Origin: JAVDCA01 sp035293985 | GTDB lineage: Bacteria; Pseudomonadota; Alphaproteobacteria; Rhizobiales; Xanthobacteraceae | DNA: 64,000 bases | Assembly: GCA_035293985.1 (NCBI GenBank) | Contig: DATGLS010000017.1 | Span: forward strand, 310,001-374,000 | Direction of reading: 5' to 3' | Part shown: positions 16,788 to 25,065 of the stretch, in pieces | Position numbering within the stretch: the stretch's first letter is position 1 | Layout: each line of letters begins with the position of its first letter | The notes under the pieces: model-generated | Database searches by the model: none | What the model saw: the letters and a program-made list of their open reading frames with translations, nothing else | What the model was told of the DNA's origin: nothing | Made by a program: the position numbers and the translations under genes

Positions 16788-17861
16788 TCAGGCCGCGGCG
16801 CGAAACAGCATCGTCTCGGCGGTGAGGCCGGGGCCGAACGCCATGGCGCAGCCGCGCGCGCCGGCCGGCGCCTTGGCGCGCAGCAGGCGTTCGAGCACGA
16901 ACATCACCGTCGGCGACGACATGTTGCCGTAGTCGCGCAGCACGCTCCGCGAGATCGTGAGCGCCGTCGTATCGAGCCCGAAGGCGCCCTCGACCGCATC
17001 CAGGATGGTCCGGCCGCCCGGATGCACGGCCCACAGGTCGACCGCATCGGCGGCGAGGTCGGGCAGCACGCGTTGAGCGCCGGCGCGCAGCGCCTCGTTG
17101 ATCGTGCCGGGGACCTGGCCCGACAACACCATGTCGAAGCCGAGGTCGCGGATGTTCCAGGTGATCTGGTCGGCTGCGGCCTGCACCAGCACGGCGTTGA
17201 AGCCGTCGAGCGCAAGCCCCGCCGGCTCGGCACTGACCAGCGCGGCGCTCGCGCCGTCGCCGAACAGCAGGAAGGTCAGCAGCCGGTCGAGCTCGTCGGT
17301 CTCCTGCAGGTGCAGCGTGCACAGCTCGACGCTGACGACGAGGACTTTGGCGCGCGGCTCGGAGCGCACGATGTGGCGCGCGACCTTCAGGGCGGTGATC
17401 GCCGCGTAGCAACCCATGAAGCCGATCACGGTGCGCTCGACCGCAGGATCGAGGCCACAGCGGCGCACGACGTCGAAATCGACGCCGGGGGCCGACAGGC
17501 CGGTGCAGGAGGTGACGATCAGGTGCGTGACGTCGCGCGCGGCCTCGCCGAGGGCGAGGCGATCGACCGCCGCCGCAGCGAGCGCGGGCGCCTCGACCTC
17601 GTAGCGGGCCATGCGCTGCGCCGTCGAGGGGAAGCGGCCGAGCGTGTAGAAGCCGTCGACATCGACGGATTCGTTGTTGCCCGGTCCGGCCGGGGCAAGG
17701 CACGACCAGCGGCGCTCGATGTGCGAGCGGCTGACCATACGCTCGAACAGCAGGCGCGAACGGCGGTCGCGCAGCAGTCGCGCAGCGAAGCGCACGAACG
17801 TGTCGTGCACCTCGTGCTCGGGGGTCGCGACGGCGACGCGATTGATATGAGCGGTGGTCAT
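16788..17861 (-). CDS. Type III polyketide synthase
   Basis: 357 residues, the usual chalcone-synthase-superfamily size. It extends acyl-CoA starters with malonyl-CoA to make alkylresorcinols, pyrones or related phenolics in the cytoplasm. The catalytic triad is intact: Cys151 in GFMGCYAA, His280 in WAVHPGGRTILD and Asn313 in DYGNMSSPT. It starts three bases after the stop of a secreted Gly/His-rich protein and is followed by a methyltransferase and an FAD enzyme, so four genes form one operon (18251 to 14849). The product cannot be predicted. Confidence 0.94.
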   Translation of the reverse strand: MTTAHINRVAVATPEHEVHDTFVRFAARLLRDRRSRLLFERMVSRSHIERRWSCLAPAGPGNNESVDVDGFYTLGRFPSTAQRMARYEVEAPALAAAAVDRLALGEAARDVTHLIVTSCTGLSAPGVDFDVVRRCGLDPAVERTVIGFMGCYAAITALKVARHIVRSEPRAKVLVVSVELCTLHLQETDELDRLLTFLLFGDGASAALVSAEPAGLALDGFNAVLVQAAADQITWNIRDLGFDMVLSGQVPGTINEALRAGAQRVLPDLAADAVDLWAVHPGGRTILDAVEGAFGLDTTALTISRSVLRDYGNMSSPTVMFVLERLLRAKAPAGARGCAMAFGPGLTAETMLFRAAA

Positions 17862-17864
17862 GTT

Positions 17865-18251
17865 TCAGTAGCAGAGATTGCGCCAGCGCCAGCCCCAACG
17901 GGTCCAGATGCGCACGTAGCAATCGTCATACGCGAAGGCGTACGGCGCGCCGACGAAGAAGAACCGGCGATGGAAGCGATGTCGGAAGGCGAGATGGCGG
18001 CCGATGAAGCGATTGGGGAAGAACGCGTGATTGCCGCGAAATGCGAAGGAATGCGAAACGCCGCCGAGGTTGGAATGCGAGAAGCCGCCGAAGTTGCCGA
18101 CATGAGCGGCCGCGAAATTTCCGCCGCCCATATGGCCCCGTATGGGGCCTCCGCCCATGTGGCCGCCCGATCCGCCGCGCGCGGACACGCCGCAGGCGGT
18201 CGCACAAATGATTACCACGGTTGCCAGTGCGATTGCGATGTGACGCAGCAT
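17865..18251 (-). CDS. Secreted glycine/histidine-rich small protein, first gene of the PKS operon
   Basis: 128 residues (MLRHIAIALATVVIICATACGVSARGG). A signal peptide of about 26 residues is followed by a low-complexity region of Gly, His and Asn (GGHMGGGPIRGHMGGGN) and a basic aromatic C-terminus with two Cys (YDDCYVRIWTRWGWRWRNLCY). Similar small Gly/His-rich exported proteins are common in Bradyrhizobium-like genomes but have no known role; metal or surface binding is a guess. It is three bases upstream of the PKS. It faces the response regulator gene across a 189-bp intergenic region. Confidence 0.7.
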   Translation of the reverse strand: MLRHIAIALATVVIICATACGVSARGGSGGHMGGGPIRGHMGGGNFAAAHVGNFGGFSHSNLGGVSHSFAFRGNHAFFPNRFIGRHLAFRHRFHRRFFFVGAPYAFAYDDCYVRIWTRWGWRWRNLCY

Positions 18252-18440
18252 GATGCCGTCTCCTTCGATCTCGACAAGCACCCCAGCGGAGCGAACGGAC
18301 CTCGCAAGCCGGCATCAGGCTGGCACAAGGCAATGAGCCGTCACAACTTACGAATGCGACAGTTTATGACGCAAATGTCAGTTTGCTGATTGCGAATTTG
18401 TGACAAGATCAGCCGTCGCACCACGCGGAGAGCCGACGGA
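18252..18440. promoter_or_regulatory. Divergent control region between the PKS operon and the two-component system
   Basis: The AT-richer stretch 18340-18410 contains inverted GTCACAA (18340-18346) and TTGTGAC (18398-18404), an inner TGAC-N6-GTCA (18367-18380), and two loosely related CGAAT/GACA blocks. These are candidate response-regulator or activator sites shared by both operons. No specific -35/-10 pair is claimed. Confidence 0.4.
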
Positions 18441-19133
18441 ATGGCAGGCGGACGCCGACGCATCCTGGTGATCGAGGACGATCCGGAGACGGCGGAGCAG
18501 CTGGTCGATTCGCTCACGACGCACGGCTACCAGGTCGACCTCGCGGTCGACGGCCGCGCCGGCCTCGAGCTCGGGCGCTCGGCCGACTATGCCGTGCTGA
18601 CGATCGATCGCATGCTGCCGGAGATGGACGGGCTCGCGGTGATCCGTCACATGCGCGACGCCGGCGTCACGACGCCGGCGCTGATCATCAGCGCGCTCGG
18701 CGAGATCGACGAGCGGGTGCGCGGGCTGCGCGCGGGCGGCGACGACTACCTGGTCAAGCCGTTCGCCTTCGCCGAGCTGCTCGCGCGGGTCGAGGCGCTG
18801 GCGCGCCGCAGCGCCACCGTGGTCAAGGAGACCGTGCTGCGCGTCGGCGATCTCGAGCTCGACCTCGTGACGCGCACGGTGCGGCGCGGCGACAGCGACA
18901 TCGAGCTGTTGCCGCGCGAGTTCCAGGTGCTCGAATATCTCGTGCGCAACGCCGGCCAGGTGGTGCCGCGCGCGATGCTGCTGCAGCATGTATGGGATCT
19001 GCACTTTGACCCCACGACCAACATCATCGACGTTTATGTCGGACGCGTCCGGCGCAAGGTCGACGGTGCGCAGGCCTCCCCCCTCATCCACACCGTCCGC
19101 GGGGTCGGGTTTTGCGTCCGTGCTCCTGGCTAA
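18441..19133 (+). CDS. OmpR/PhoB-family response regulator
   Basis: 230 residues from ATG 18441 (MAGGRRRILVIEDDPE). The receiver domain (about 7-120) has the acidic pair EDD, the phosphoacceptor Asp in TIDRMLPEMDG, and the conserved Lys in LVKPFAF. The C-terminal winged helix (about 135-228) is of the PhoB/OmpR type, ending HTVRGVGFCVRA. It overlaps the downstream kinase by 14 bases and diverges from the type III PKS operon, which is its most likely nearby target. Confidence 0.92.
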   Translation: MAGGRRRILVIEDDPETAEQLVDSLTTHGYQVDLAVDGRAGLELGRSADYAVLTIDRMLPEMDGLAVIRHMRDAGVTTPALIISALGEIDERVRGLRAGGDDYLVKPFAFAELLARVEALARRSATVVKETVLRVGDLELDLVTRTVRRGDSDIELLPREFQVLEYLVRNAGQVVPRAMLLQHVWDLHFDPTTNIIDVYVGRVRRKVDGAQASPLIHTVRGVGFCVRAPG

Positions 19134-20628
19134 GACGCTCCGCTCGTCGACCCTCAGGCTGGCGCTGATCTGCATCGGCATCTTCGGCGCCGCCGTGCTG
19201 GCGCTGTTCGGCTACGTCTATTGGTCGGCATCGACCTATGTGCTGAGCCGCGCCGACGGCGAGATCGCGGCCGACTACGACGCGTTGCGCCATGTCTACG
19301 ACACGGCAGGACGCGGCGCGCTCGCGGCCGCGATCGAACGGCGCATCGCGGACGGCCAGCACGCCGGCAGCATCTATCTGCTCACCGATGCGGCGCGCGC
19401 GCCGATCGCAGGCACTTTCCAGTCGTCGGCGTATGTGCCGCGCGATGCCGCCGGCTGGGCGACATTCGCAACGCCGCTGCGCCCTGCCCTGCGGGCGAAA
19501 TTCGAAACGCTTCCGGACGGCTCCCATCTGCTCGTCGGCCGCGACATCGGCGATCTGGCGGCGTTCGCCGGGCGGATCGATCTCGCGCTGCTGCTCGGGC
19601 TCGGGCTGATCTTCGTCCTCGCAGCGGTCGCGAGCGTCACGGTCACGCGCCGCACCGTCGGGCGGATCGAAGCGGTCAACGCGACCAGCCGCGCCATCAT
19701 GCAGAGCGGGCTCGGCGAGCGCATCCCGCTGCGCGGCACGCGCGACGAATGGGACCAGCTCGCCGGCAACCTCAACATGATGCTCGACCGCATCGAGGTG
19801 CTGATGGGCGAGGTCAAGCAGGCGACCGACAACGTCGCGCACGACCTGCGCACGCCGCTCACCCGCATCCGCGCCCGGCTCGAGAAGGCCTCCGCGCGCC
19901 CGCGCAGCGCCATGGAGGACCATGCGCTGATCACCGACACCCTCGCGGACCTCGACGGCGTGCTGCGCATGTTCGCCTCGCTCACCCGCATCTCGCAGAT
20001 CGAGACGAGCGACCGCACCGCCGCGTTCCACACCGTGAACCTCGCCGAGATCGCCCGCGAAGTCGTTGAGCTGTTCGATGCTGCCGCGGAGGAAAGCGGC
20101 GTGGCGCTCACCACCGCGGGCGACGCGCAGGTGCTCATCACCGGCGACCGCGATCTCCTGTTCGACGCCGTCTCGAACCTCGTCGACAACGCGATCAAGC
20201 ACGGCCGCGCCGCCGGCCGGGTGACGGTTGCGGTCGCGTGCGGCACGGACGGCGCGACGATCTCCGTCACGGACGATGGGCCCGGCATCCCGGCGCATGA
20301 ATTTCCGCACGTGTTCAAGCGCTTCTATCGGCTCGAGCGCAGCCGTCGCGCGCCGGGTAATGGGCTCGGGCTGAGTTTGGTGGCCGCCGTCGCACGGCTG
20401 CACGGGGCGCGGATCGAGATGCTCGACAATGCGCCGGGGCTTGAGTTTCGGCTGCATTTTGCGCGGATCGGGGCTGGATCGGCGGGCGCGCAAGAGCCCG
20501 CGGTGAACCGGAAGGCGGATCCCCTACCCTCCCGACCCGATGCGTCCACCGCTCCGGAGAAACCGCTGTTGCGCCATGGCGTTGGGCCCCAACTGGGCTC
20601 TCTTGCCAAGGCGACGCAGAGCCGATAG
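19120..20628 (+). CDS. Sensor histidine kinase, partner of the adjacent response regulator
   Basis: 502 residues from a GTG overlapping the end of the regulator gene (VLLAKTLRSSTLRLAL). Membrane helices at about 12-33 and 150-173 flank a periplasmic sensor of about 115 residues. HAMP follows, then the H-box DNVAHDLRTPLTRIRARLE, N box NLVDNAIKHG, G1 DDGPGIPAHE and G2 GNGLGLSLVAAV. After the ATPase domain ends (LEFRLHFARI) there is a Pro/Arg-rich tail of about 50 residues with no obvious domain, ending 42 bases before a tRNA gene. The tail is unusual for this family and may reflect loss of an earlier stop. Confidence 0.9.
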   Translation: MLLAKTLRSSTLRLALICIGIFGAAVLALFGYVYWSASTYVLSRADGEIAADYDALRHVYDTAGRGALAAAIERRIADGQHAGSIYLLTDAARAPIAGTFQSSAYVPRDAAGWATFATPLRPALRAKFETLPDGSHLLVGRDIGDLAAFAGRIDLALLLGLGLIFVLAAVASVTVTRRTVGRIEAVNATSRAIMQSGLGERIPLRGTRDEWDQLAGNLNMMLDRIEVLMGEVKQATDNVAHDLRTPLTRIRARLEKASARPRSAMEDHALITDTLADLDGVLRMFASLTRISQIETSDRTAAFHTVNLAEIAREVVELFDAAAEESGVALTTAGDAQVLITGDRDLLFDAVSNLVDNAIKHGRAAGRVTVAVACGTDGATISVTDDGPGIPAHEFPHVFKRFYRLERSRRAPGNGLGLSLVAAVARLHGARIEMLDNAPGLEFRLHFARIGAGSAGAQEPAVNRKADPLPSRPDASTAPEKPLLRHGVGPQLGSLAKATQSR

Positions 20629-20670
20629 CTATGCGGCCGGCCCGCGGGTCCGTTCCGGACCTCGGCCGAC

Positions 20671-20747
20671 GCGCCCGTAGCTCAGCTGGATAGAGCACCA
20701 GACTACGAATCTGGGGGTCAGGAGTTCGAATCTCTTCGGGCGCGCCA
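20671..20747 (+). tRNA. tRNA-Arg (anticodon ACG)
   Basis: 77 bases including an encoded CCA. The acceptor strands GCGCCCG (20671-20677) and CGGGCGC (20737-20743) pair fully; the D-arm carries TAGCTCAGCTGGATAGAGC, the anticodon stem CCAGA/TCTGG encloses CTACGAA, giving ACG, and the T loop is TTCGAAT. It reads CGN arginine codons. Confidence 0.98.
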
Positions 20748-20769
20748 TTTCCGGTACAAGTTGAGCACG

Positions 20770-21426
20770 CTATGCAGCCCCGCCAGCGTGAGAAATCCTG
20801 GACAATATTGCCATCCTGTACTCGCCGGATTTTTCCGATAGCCAAATCTGCTTGCGTACGGAATTGATGCTCAGGAAGAACTCGCCGTAAGGCCAGCCAT
20901 CCGTCCGCGGCAGCACGACCTTCATTCGTGCGGTGAAGCGGCCCTGATCCGGAATGACGATTCCCCGCAAGATAATCAGCTCGCAGATCACGGCGGTCTT
21001 GTCGGGCAAGGCTGGATGAGCACGCGGCTCATAGCCGAAGCACTGCTCGAGCCTGCGCAGCACCCGGGTCGTTTGTTCGCCACGTGAGACCAACGCCAAC
21101 TCGCGTGTCGGATGGCCAAGCGGAATGGTCCACTGCTGACGTTCCTTCAAGATGGGGCCGTGATGCCCACTTTCCCAGACCTCGACGGCATCCGTTTTTC
21201 CCCCGTCGGACAATCCAAGGAGGAGAGTGAATCCTGCCAAGTTGCCGGCTGAGTTGGTTGTGGCATCGATCCAAAGATGCTTGTCCCATTTCAATGCCGC
21301 GATATCGAATACGTACGCGTCAGGACCTGGGATAAACCTCTCGGGGTCGCCCGCGGGATCGACAGCCGCCCACCCAACGCGCTCTCTTAGGCAGTGCTCC
21401 GTAAAGTCCCTGCGGTGTCGGCCCAT
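20770..21426 (-). CDS. Hypothetical protein, probably frameshifted near its N-terminus
   Basis: The open frame gives 218 residues (MGRHRRDFTEHC...SHAGGAA) with ordinary composition but no motif I recognise. Forty bases upstream, in another frame, ATG 21466 begins MGLFDWLKPKRQ, a start seen in many small uncharacterised proteins, and has GGAG seven bases before it. The ATG at 21426 lacks such a site. I infer that translation really starts at 21466 and that a single-base indel between 21466 and about 21426 has broken the frame. It is convergent with the tRNA gene. Confidence 0.55.
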   Translation of the reverse strand: MGRHRRDFTEHCLRERVGWAAVDPAGDPERFIPGPDAYVFDIAALKWDKHLWIDATTNSAGNLAGFTLLLGLSDGGKTDAVEVWESGHHGPILKERQQWTIPLGHPTRELALVSRGEQTTRVLRRLEQCFGYEPRAHPALPDKTAVICELIILRGIVIPDQGRFTARMKVVLPRTDGWPYGEFFLSINSVRKQIWLSEKSGEYRMAILSRISHAGGAA

Positions 21427-21466
21427 GCGTTTGCCTCTTGGGCTTCAGCCAGTCAAACAACCCCAT

Positions 21467-21771
21467 CCCGCGTCTCCAGGAACGACGTAAATCGGCACCG
21501 CGTGCCAGTGAGAGCACAGGCAACCCTCGCGTGCAAGCTGCGTCGATCAGCCGTTGACCCGCAAGCGCATTTTACTACCCTGCGGCGGTCGACGGCATTC
21601 CACGGCCAGCATGAGAGCCTTTTTGTGCGCTGCCCATCAATGATCCGGCGGCCTCGTGGCATGATGCGTGAGGCTTTCAATCAGAACATCGCGCAACCAT
21701 ACGCCGCCGCGCTCGAACCGGATCGCGTTCGAGCGACCGATAGGGCGGGCCTCTCAGCGCGATGAAACGAA
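21467..21771. other. Intergenic stretch with no supported gene
   Basis: About 305 bases between two apparently decayed genes. Open frames exist on both strands but none has a ribosome site, a recognisable motif or plausible composition. It lies on the downstream side of tRNA-Arg, as does the rest of this degraded patch. Confidence 0.4.
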
Positions 21772-22112
21772 GTGGCAGCTCAAGAGTTCGCGCTCATCTC
21801 CTTTTCCCAAGCGGTCAAGGACCTCGATCTTGGAAGCTGCTTCGCCGACCGGGTGCTCAGGAAGTACTGGCCGGCGAATGAGGAGATCGCGAGCATCGAG
21901 GCCAACCCCAGCTCCTGGCTGAGCTCAACGATCTAAATCCGCAGTGGCGCCACAGCGTGCGCCAGCACGGATACGGGTCGCGCCACGACGATCACGCCGA
22001 CCAGATTCGGCCGGAATTCAAATCGGAGTTCTTCGAGATGGCTGCGACCTCGAGTGCCCGAGGGGAAACGTCGACCTCGTCGCGGCTTTGGTCGCCGGCC
22101 GAGAGATGCTGA
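21772..22112 (+). pseudogene. Frameshifted remnant of an unidentified gene
   Basis: From GTG 21772 a frame reads AAQEFALISFSQAVKDLDLG...EEIASIEANP and then degenerates to a stop at 21936. Adding one C to the CCCC run at 21906-21909 joins it to a second open frame, QLLAELNDLNPQWRHSVRQ...RPEFKSEFFEMA, ending at TGA 22112. Both halves have protein-like composition. The joined product would be about 113 residues; the second half may have drifted again after EFFEMA. No family is recognised, and no good ribosome site precedes 21772. Confidence 0.4.
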
Positions 22113-22212
22113 AGTCATCTCGAGAGCACAGCCGACCAACCTGCCAATCAGATAGACATGCCGCAGCAAGCGGTGGAGATTGGTCCGTCCGTGTCCGGCT
22201 CTGGGGTGCCCA

Positions 22213-22767
22213 ATGGTGTCGTCCGCGACCGCCTTGCGAATTCCGGCTTGTGTCCTGCTGCTGGGGCTCGGCGCGATGCCCGCCGCCGCGGCCGACAACG
22301 GCCTCGCTCTCCTGGGATTTTTCGAGAACACCTGCGCGCGCCGGCCGGCTCTCCCGACCGCACTCCAGGCGCTGGCGAAAGAGGTCGGTTTCGAGGGCAC
22401 ACACGGCGACATCACGCCGGATATGGAGGCGCGCGGCAAAATTGACATCATCTACTCCGCACAACTCGTGCAGGGCGCGGCGACCTTCAAGGTGAGCGCC
22501 TATTTCGCCGACGAAATTCCCGGCGTGACTTCGGTCAGTTGCTCGCTCGCCACGACGGGCGTGAACGCGTCGGACCTCGCCCGGGCGCTCGAAGCGGCCG
22601 AGAAGGTTACCGCGCCGAGCACCGAATCCTCGCCAGACGGCCTGACCGGCTGGCTGAAATGGACGTTCGGACCCGCCCGCGAGAATGATCGGCTGGAAAT
22701 GAGCTTCCGACGTGACGAGTTGCGCCGCACGAGCCTGACTTTGATCTACCAAGTTCGCAAGCCGTGA
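22213..22767 (+). CDS. Hypothetical exported protein
   Basis: 184 residues from ATG 22213 (MVSSATALRIPACVLLLGLG). A clear signal peptide ends near AMPAAAADN, so the mature protein should be periplasmic or secreted. The mature part has FFENTCARRPALPTALQALAKEVGF, a helical segment with one cysteine, and a later VSCSLATTGV that supplies a second Cys, possibly a disulphide. The C-terminus is a beta-rich strand RTSLTLIYQVRKP. The pattern resembles a small exported family (NMCC_0638-like) but I cannot assign it firmly. It precedes the NTF2-like gene by 16 bases and may share its transcript. Confidence 0.65.
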   Translation: MVSSATALRIPACVLLLGLGAMPAAAADNGLALLGFFENTCARRPALPTALQALAKEVGFEGTHGDITPDMEARGKIDIIYSAQLVQGAATFKVSAYFADEIPGVTSVSCSLATTGVNASDLARALEAAEKVTAPSTESSPDGLTGWLKWTFGPARENDRLEMSFRRDELRRTSLTLIYQVRKP

Positions 22768-22783
22768 AAGGCAGAAAGCCCCC

Positions 22784-23248
22784 ATGAGCCCAACCCCGCA
22801 GCACATCACGCCGGAGGATCTCGCCGCCGTCAAAGCCTGGTTTGCCGAGCTCGCCGAGCATGTGCGGGCGGTCGACTTCGCGGCGGCGCGCCACCTCTTC
22901 GCCGAGGATTTCGTCGCCTTCGGCACCTTCACGGATTTCATGATCGGCCGTGACCTCGCGGAAAACAAGCAGTGGCGCAATGTCTGGCCCACCATCGACC
23001 GTTTCGTGTGGCGGCTCGATGATGCGAAAGCGCTCGTCTCGCCCGACCGGCTGTTCGCGGTCGGGCTCGCGGTGTGGGATTCGACCGGCTACCATCCCGA
23101 CGGCAAGCCGTTCGACCGCAAGGGGCGCGCCACCGTGTCCTTCACCCGCGCGAAGGTCGGCGATCCCTGGATCGCCTCGCATACGCATATGTCGCTTTTC
23201 CGCGGCACGCCGGAGGTGTCGCACGGCAACAAGCCATCGAAGAGCTGA
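22784..23248 (+). CDS. NTF2-like (SnoaL/DUF4440-type) protein
   Basis: 154 residues. The opening AAVKAWFAELAEHVRAVDFAAARHLFAEDFVAFGTF and closing strand pattern AVGLAVWDSTG...RKGRATVSFTRAK...WIASHTHMSLFRG are those of the cone-shaped NTF2 fold used by SnoaL cyclases, ketosteroid isomerases and many proteins of unknown function. No active-site set allows a reaction to be named. GAAAG lies near the start. Confidence 0.8.
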   Translation: MSPTPQHITPEDLAAVKAWFAELAEHVRAVDFAAARHLFAEDFVAFGTFTDFMIGRDLAENKQWRNVWPTIDRFVWRLDDAKALVSPDRLFAVGLAVWDSTGYHPDGKPFDRKGRATVSFTRAKVGDPWIASHTHMSLFRGTPEVSHGNKPSKS

Positions 23249-23343
23249 CGCGGCGCGCCAGTCCGATGAGAGTGGTTATATGTCCATCGAATTCCTACTG
23301 TTATCCCAGTTGGGTTCGTTCTGGAATTGTGCATTCGCGCCGA

Positions 23344-24111
23344 TCAACTGAAGAAGCCGTGCCGCAGCAAGTCGGCGCCCGCGGCAATGACAGCGATCAA
23401 CACCAGCTTCTTGAAGGTCTCGGGCGCAATCCTGTCGCGCATCTGTTGTCCGACGTACATGCCGAGCACGACCGGCAGCGTCGCAGCCGTCGAGACGCCG
23501 ACGTCGAGCCAGCTGAACTCGGGGCTGGCGGTCAGGAGAACGGCCAGCAGGCCAGAGGAAACGACGAGGTAGAGCGAGGCCGCCTTGGTGAACGCCTGTC
23601 CGCGCAGTCCCTTGGCCAGCAGAAATATGAACACGAGCGGTCCCGCCATCGCGGCGATGCCTCCGAGAATTCCGCCGAAGAATCCGAAGGCCACGCCAGC
23701 CGGGAGGACCATGCGAGATTGAAGCTGCAGCTTCGGTGCGAGCAGCGTAATCCCGGCGACACCGATCAGCACCAGGCCGGCGATGATCTTTGCAACGTTC
23801 GCATCGAGCGCCAGCAGGGCGCGAACACCGAGGAAGAGGCCGGGAATCATGCCGACGATCACGGGCATCAATTGAAGGAGGCACCGTTCGGTCTTTCCGT
23901 CCTCCAGCGCCTGCGGCAGGTTGCTGAGGATCAGCGGCATGCTCAGCAGCATGGCCGCCGATTTGACGTCGATGAACAGCGACAGCAGCGGCAGAGCGAC
24001 GATCGGCATGCCGACCCCGATGATCCCCTTCAGCAAGCCGGCGACGATCAGGCTGCAGATCACGGCGGCGATGATGGTCGATGGCTCGACATGAAGGGTG
24101 TGGATCAACAT
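23344..24111 (-). CDS. Sulfite exporter TauE/SafE-family membrane protein
   Basis: 255 residues with about eight hydrophobic helices in two related halves. The family signature glycines and prolines are present (GLLKGIIGVGMPIVALPLLSLF in the first half and FGFFGGILGGIAAMAGPLVFIF in the second). Family members export sulfite, sulfoacetate or other organosulfur anions. The gene diverges from an ArsR-like regulator across a 173-bp region occupied mostly by a palindromic repeat, so that regulator may control it. Confidence 0.88.
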   Translation of the reverse strand: MLIHTLHVEPSTIIAAVICSLIVAGLLKGIIGVGMPIVALPLLSLFIDVKSAAMLLSMPLILSNLPQALEDGKTERCLLQLMPVIVGMIPGLFLGVRALLALDANVAKIIAGLVLIGVAGITLLAPKLQLQSRMVLPAGVAFGFFGGILGGIAAMAGPLVFIFLLAKGLRGQAFTKAASLYLVVSSGLLAVLLTASPEFSWLDVGVSTAATLPVVLGMYVGQQMRDRIAPETFKKLVLIAVIAAGADLLRHGFFS

Positions 24112-24121
24112 CTGCAGCCAC

Positions 24122-24218
24122 CGTCATTGCGAGGAGCGAAGCGACGCCGCAATCTCGTTCCTCGGATACGCAAAACGCGGATCGAGGTTGCTTCCTCGCT
24201 TCGCTCCTCGCAACGACG
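24122..24218. repeat. REP-like palindromic intergenic element
   Basis: A left arm at 24122-24155 (CGTCATTGCGAGGAGCGAAG at its start) and a right arm at 24184-24218 (ending CGCTTCGCTCCTCGCAACGACG read as its near reverse complement) flank a 28-base centre. The core CGAGGAGCGAAGCGA/TCGCTTCGCTCCTCG pairing is nearly perfect. Elements with this CATTGCGAGGAGCGAAGC core are abundant in Bradyrhizobium-like genomes. This is the only copy I see in the window. Confidence 0.8.
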
Positions 24219-24284
24219 AACGGTTCGACACGTGTCGAACCGTCGCCGATTGAAATCCTTCCCGTATCAGCGATAGAGTCGGGG

Positions 24285-25022
24285 ATGGTCGCGGCGGCAA
24301 ATCTGGTGGAAGTGGCCGCGCTCGTGGGCGACACCGCGCGAGCGACGATGCTCAATGCCCTGATGGGCGGCCAGTCGCTGACCGCCACCGAGCTTGCCTA
24401 TTGCGCCAATGTCTCGCGCTCGACGGCGAGCACCCACCTGAGCAAGCTCGTCGCCGCGCGGCTGTTGACCGTCCTTCGCAACCGCCGCTTCAGCTATTAT
24501 CGGATCGCCTCCCCACTGGTCGCCTCGATGCTGGAGAGCATCAAGGTCGTCGCCGCGATCGAGGTGCCACCTCGCCGCCAACCGCGATCGGCCAACGACG
24601 ATGCACTCCGCTTCGCCCGCCGCTGCTACGATCACCTGGCTGGCCGGGTCGGCGTCGCCGTCACCGATGCCCTCGTCGCCATGGGGCACGTCGTGCTGAC
24701 CGATGAAGGCGGCGAGGTCACGCCGTCAGGCGAGCGGTTCCTCGCCGCGTTCGGTGTCGATCTGAGGTCACGGAGCCGGCGGATTTTCTGCCAGCCGTGT
24801 CTCGACTGGAGCGAGCGCCGTTATCACCTCAAGGGGCTCGTCGGCGCCCGGATTCTCGATCGTCTGGTGGAGCTCGGATGGCTCGAGACCGTATCGGATA
24901 GCCGTGCACTCCGGCTGACATCGTCCGGAAGGGCTGGGTTATCGGAAACCCTCCAGATCGAGCTCGATGACGAGGGTGCAGCAACCGGTCGACCATGCGA
25001 CCCGCGCCGGCTGATGGCTTAG
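24285..25022 (+). CDS. ArsR-like winged-helix regulator with C-terminal extension
   Basis: 245 residues from ATG 24285, chosen because the upstream frame reads through the palindromic repeat. Residues 1-90 form an ArsR-type DNA-binding domain (LVGDTARATMLNALMGGQSLTATELAYCANVSRSTASTHLSKLVAARLL). The rest is a second, winged-helix-like region with VTDALVAMGHVVLTDEGGEVTPSGERF and a Cys pair FCQPCLDWSERRYHLKG that could bind metal. I recall this two-domain architecture from standalone regulators near small exporters. It diverges from the TauE/SafE gene. Confidence 0.82.
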   Translation: MVAAANLVEVAALVGDTARATMLNALMGGQSLTATELAYCANVSRSTASTHLSKLVAARLLTVLRNRRFSYYRIASPLVASMLESIKVVAAIEVPPRRQPRSANDDALRFARRCYDHLAGRVGVAVTDALVAMGHVVLTDEGGEVTPSGERFLAAFGVDLRSRSRRIFCQPCLDWSERRYHLKGLVGARILDRLVELGWLETVSDSRALRLTSSGRAGLSETLQIELDDEGAATGRPCDPRRLMA

Positions 25023-25065
25023 GCTGAGCGGAGCGCCATCTCTTCGGGCCGGCCGCGCCTCTGCG

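Noticed and set aside
20671..22212. Integrative element inserted at tRNA-Arg
   Set aside because: No integrase and no repeated tRNA 3' end seen; only decayed genes support it, so it is left as a possibility, not a call.
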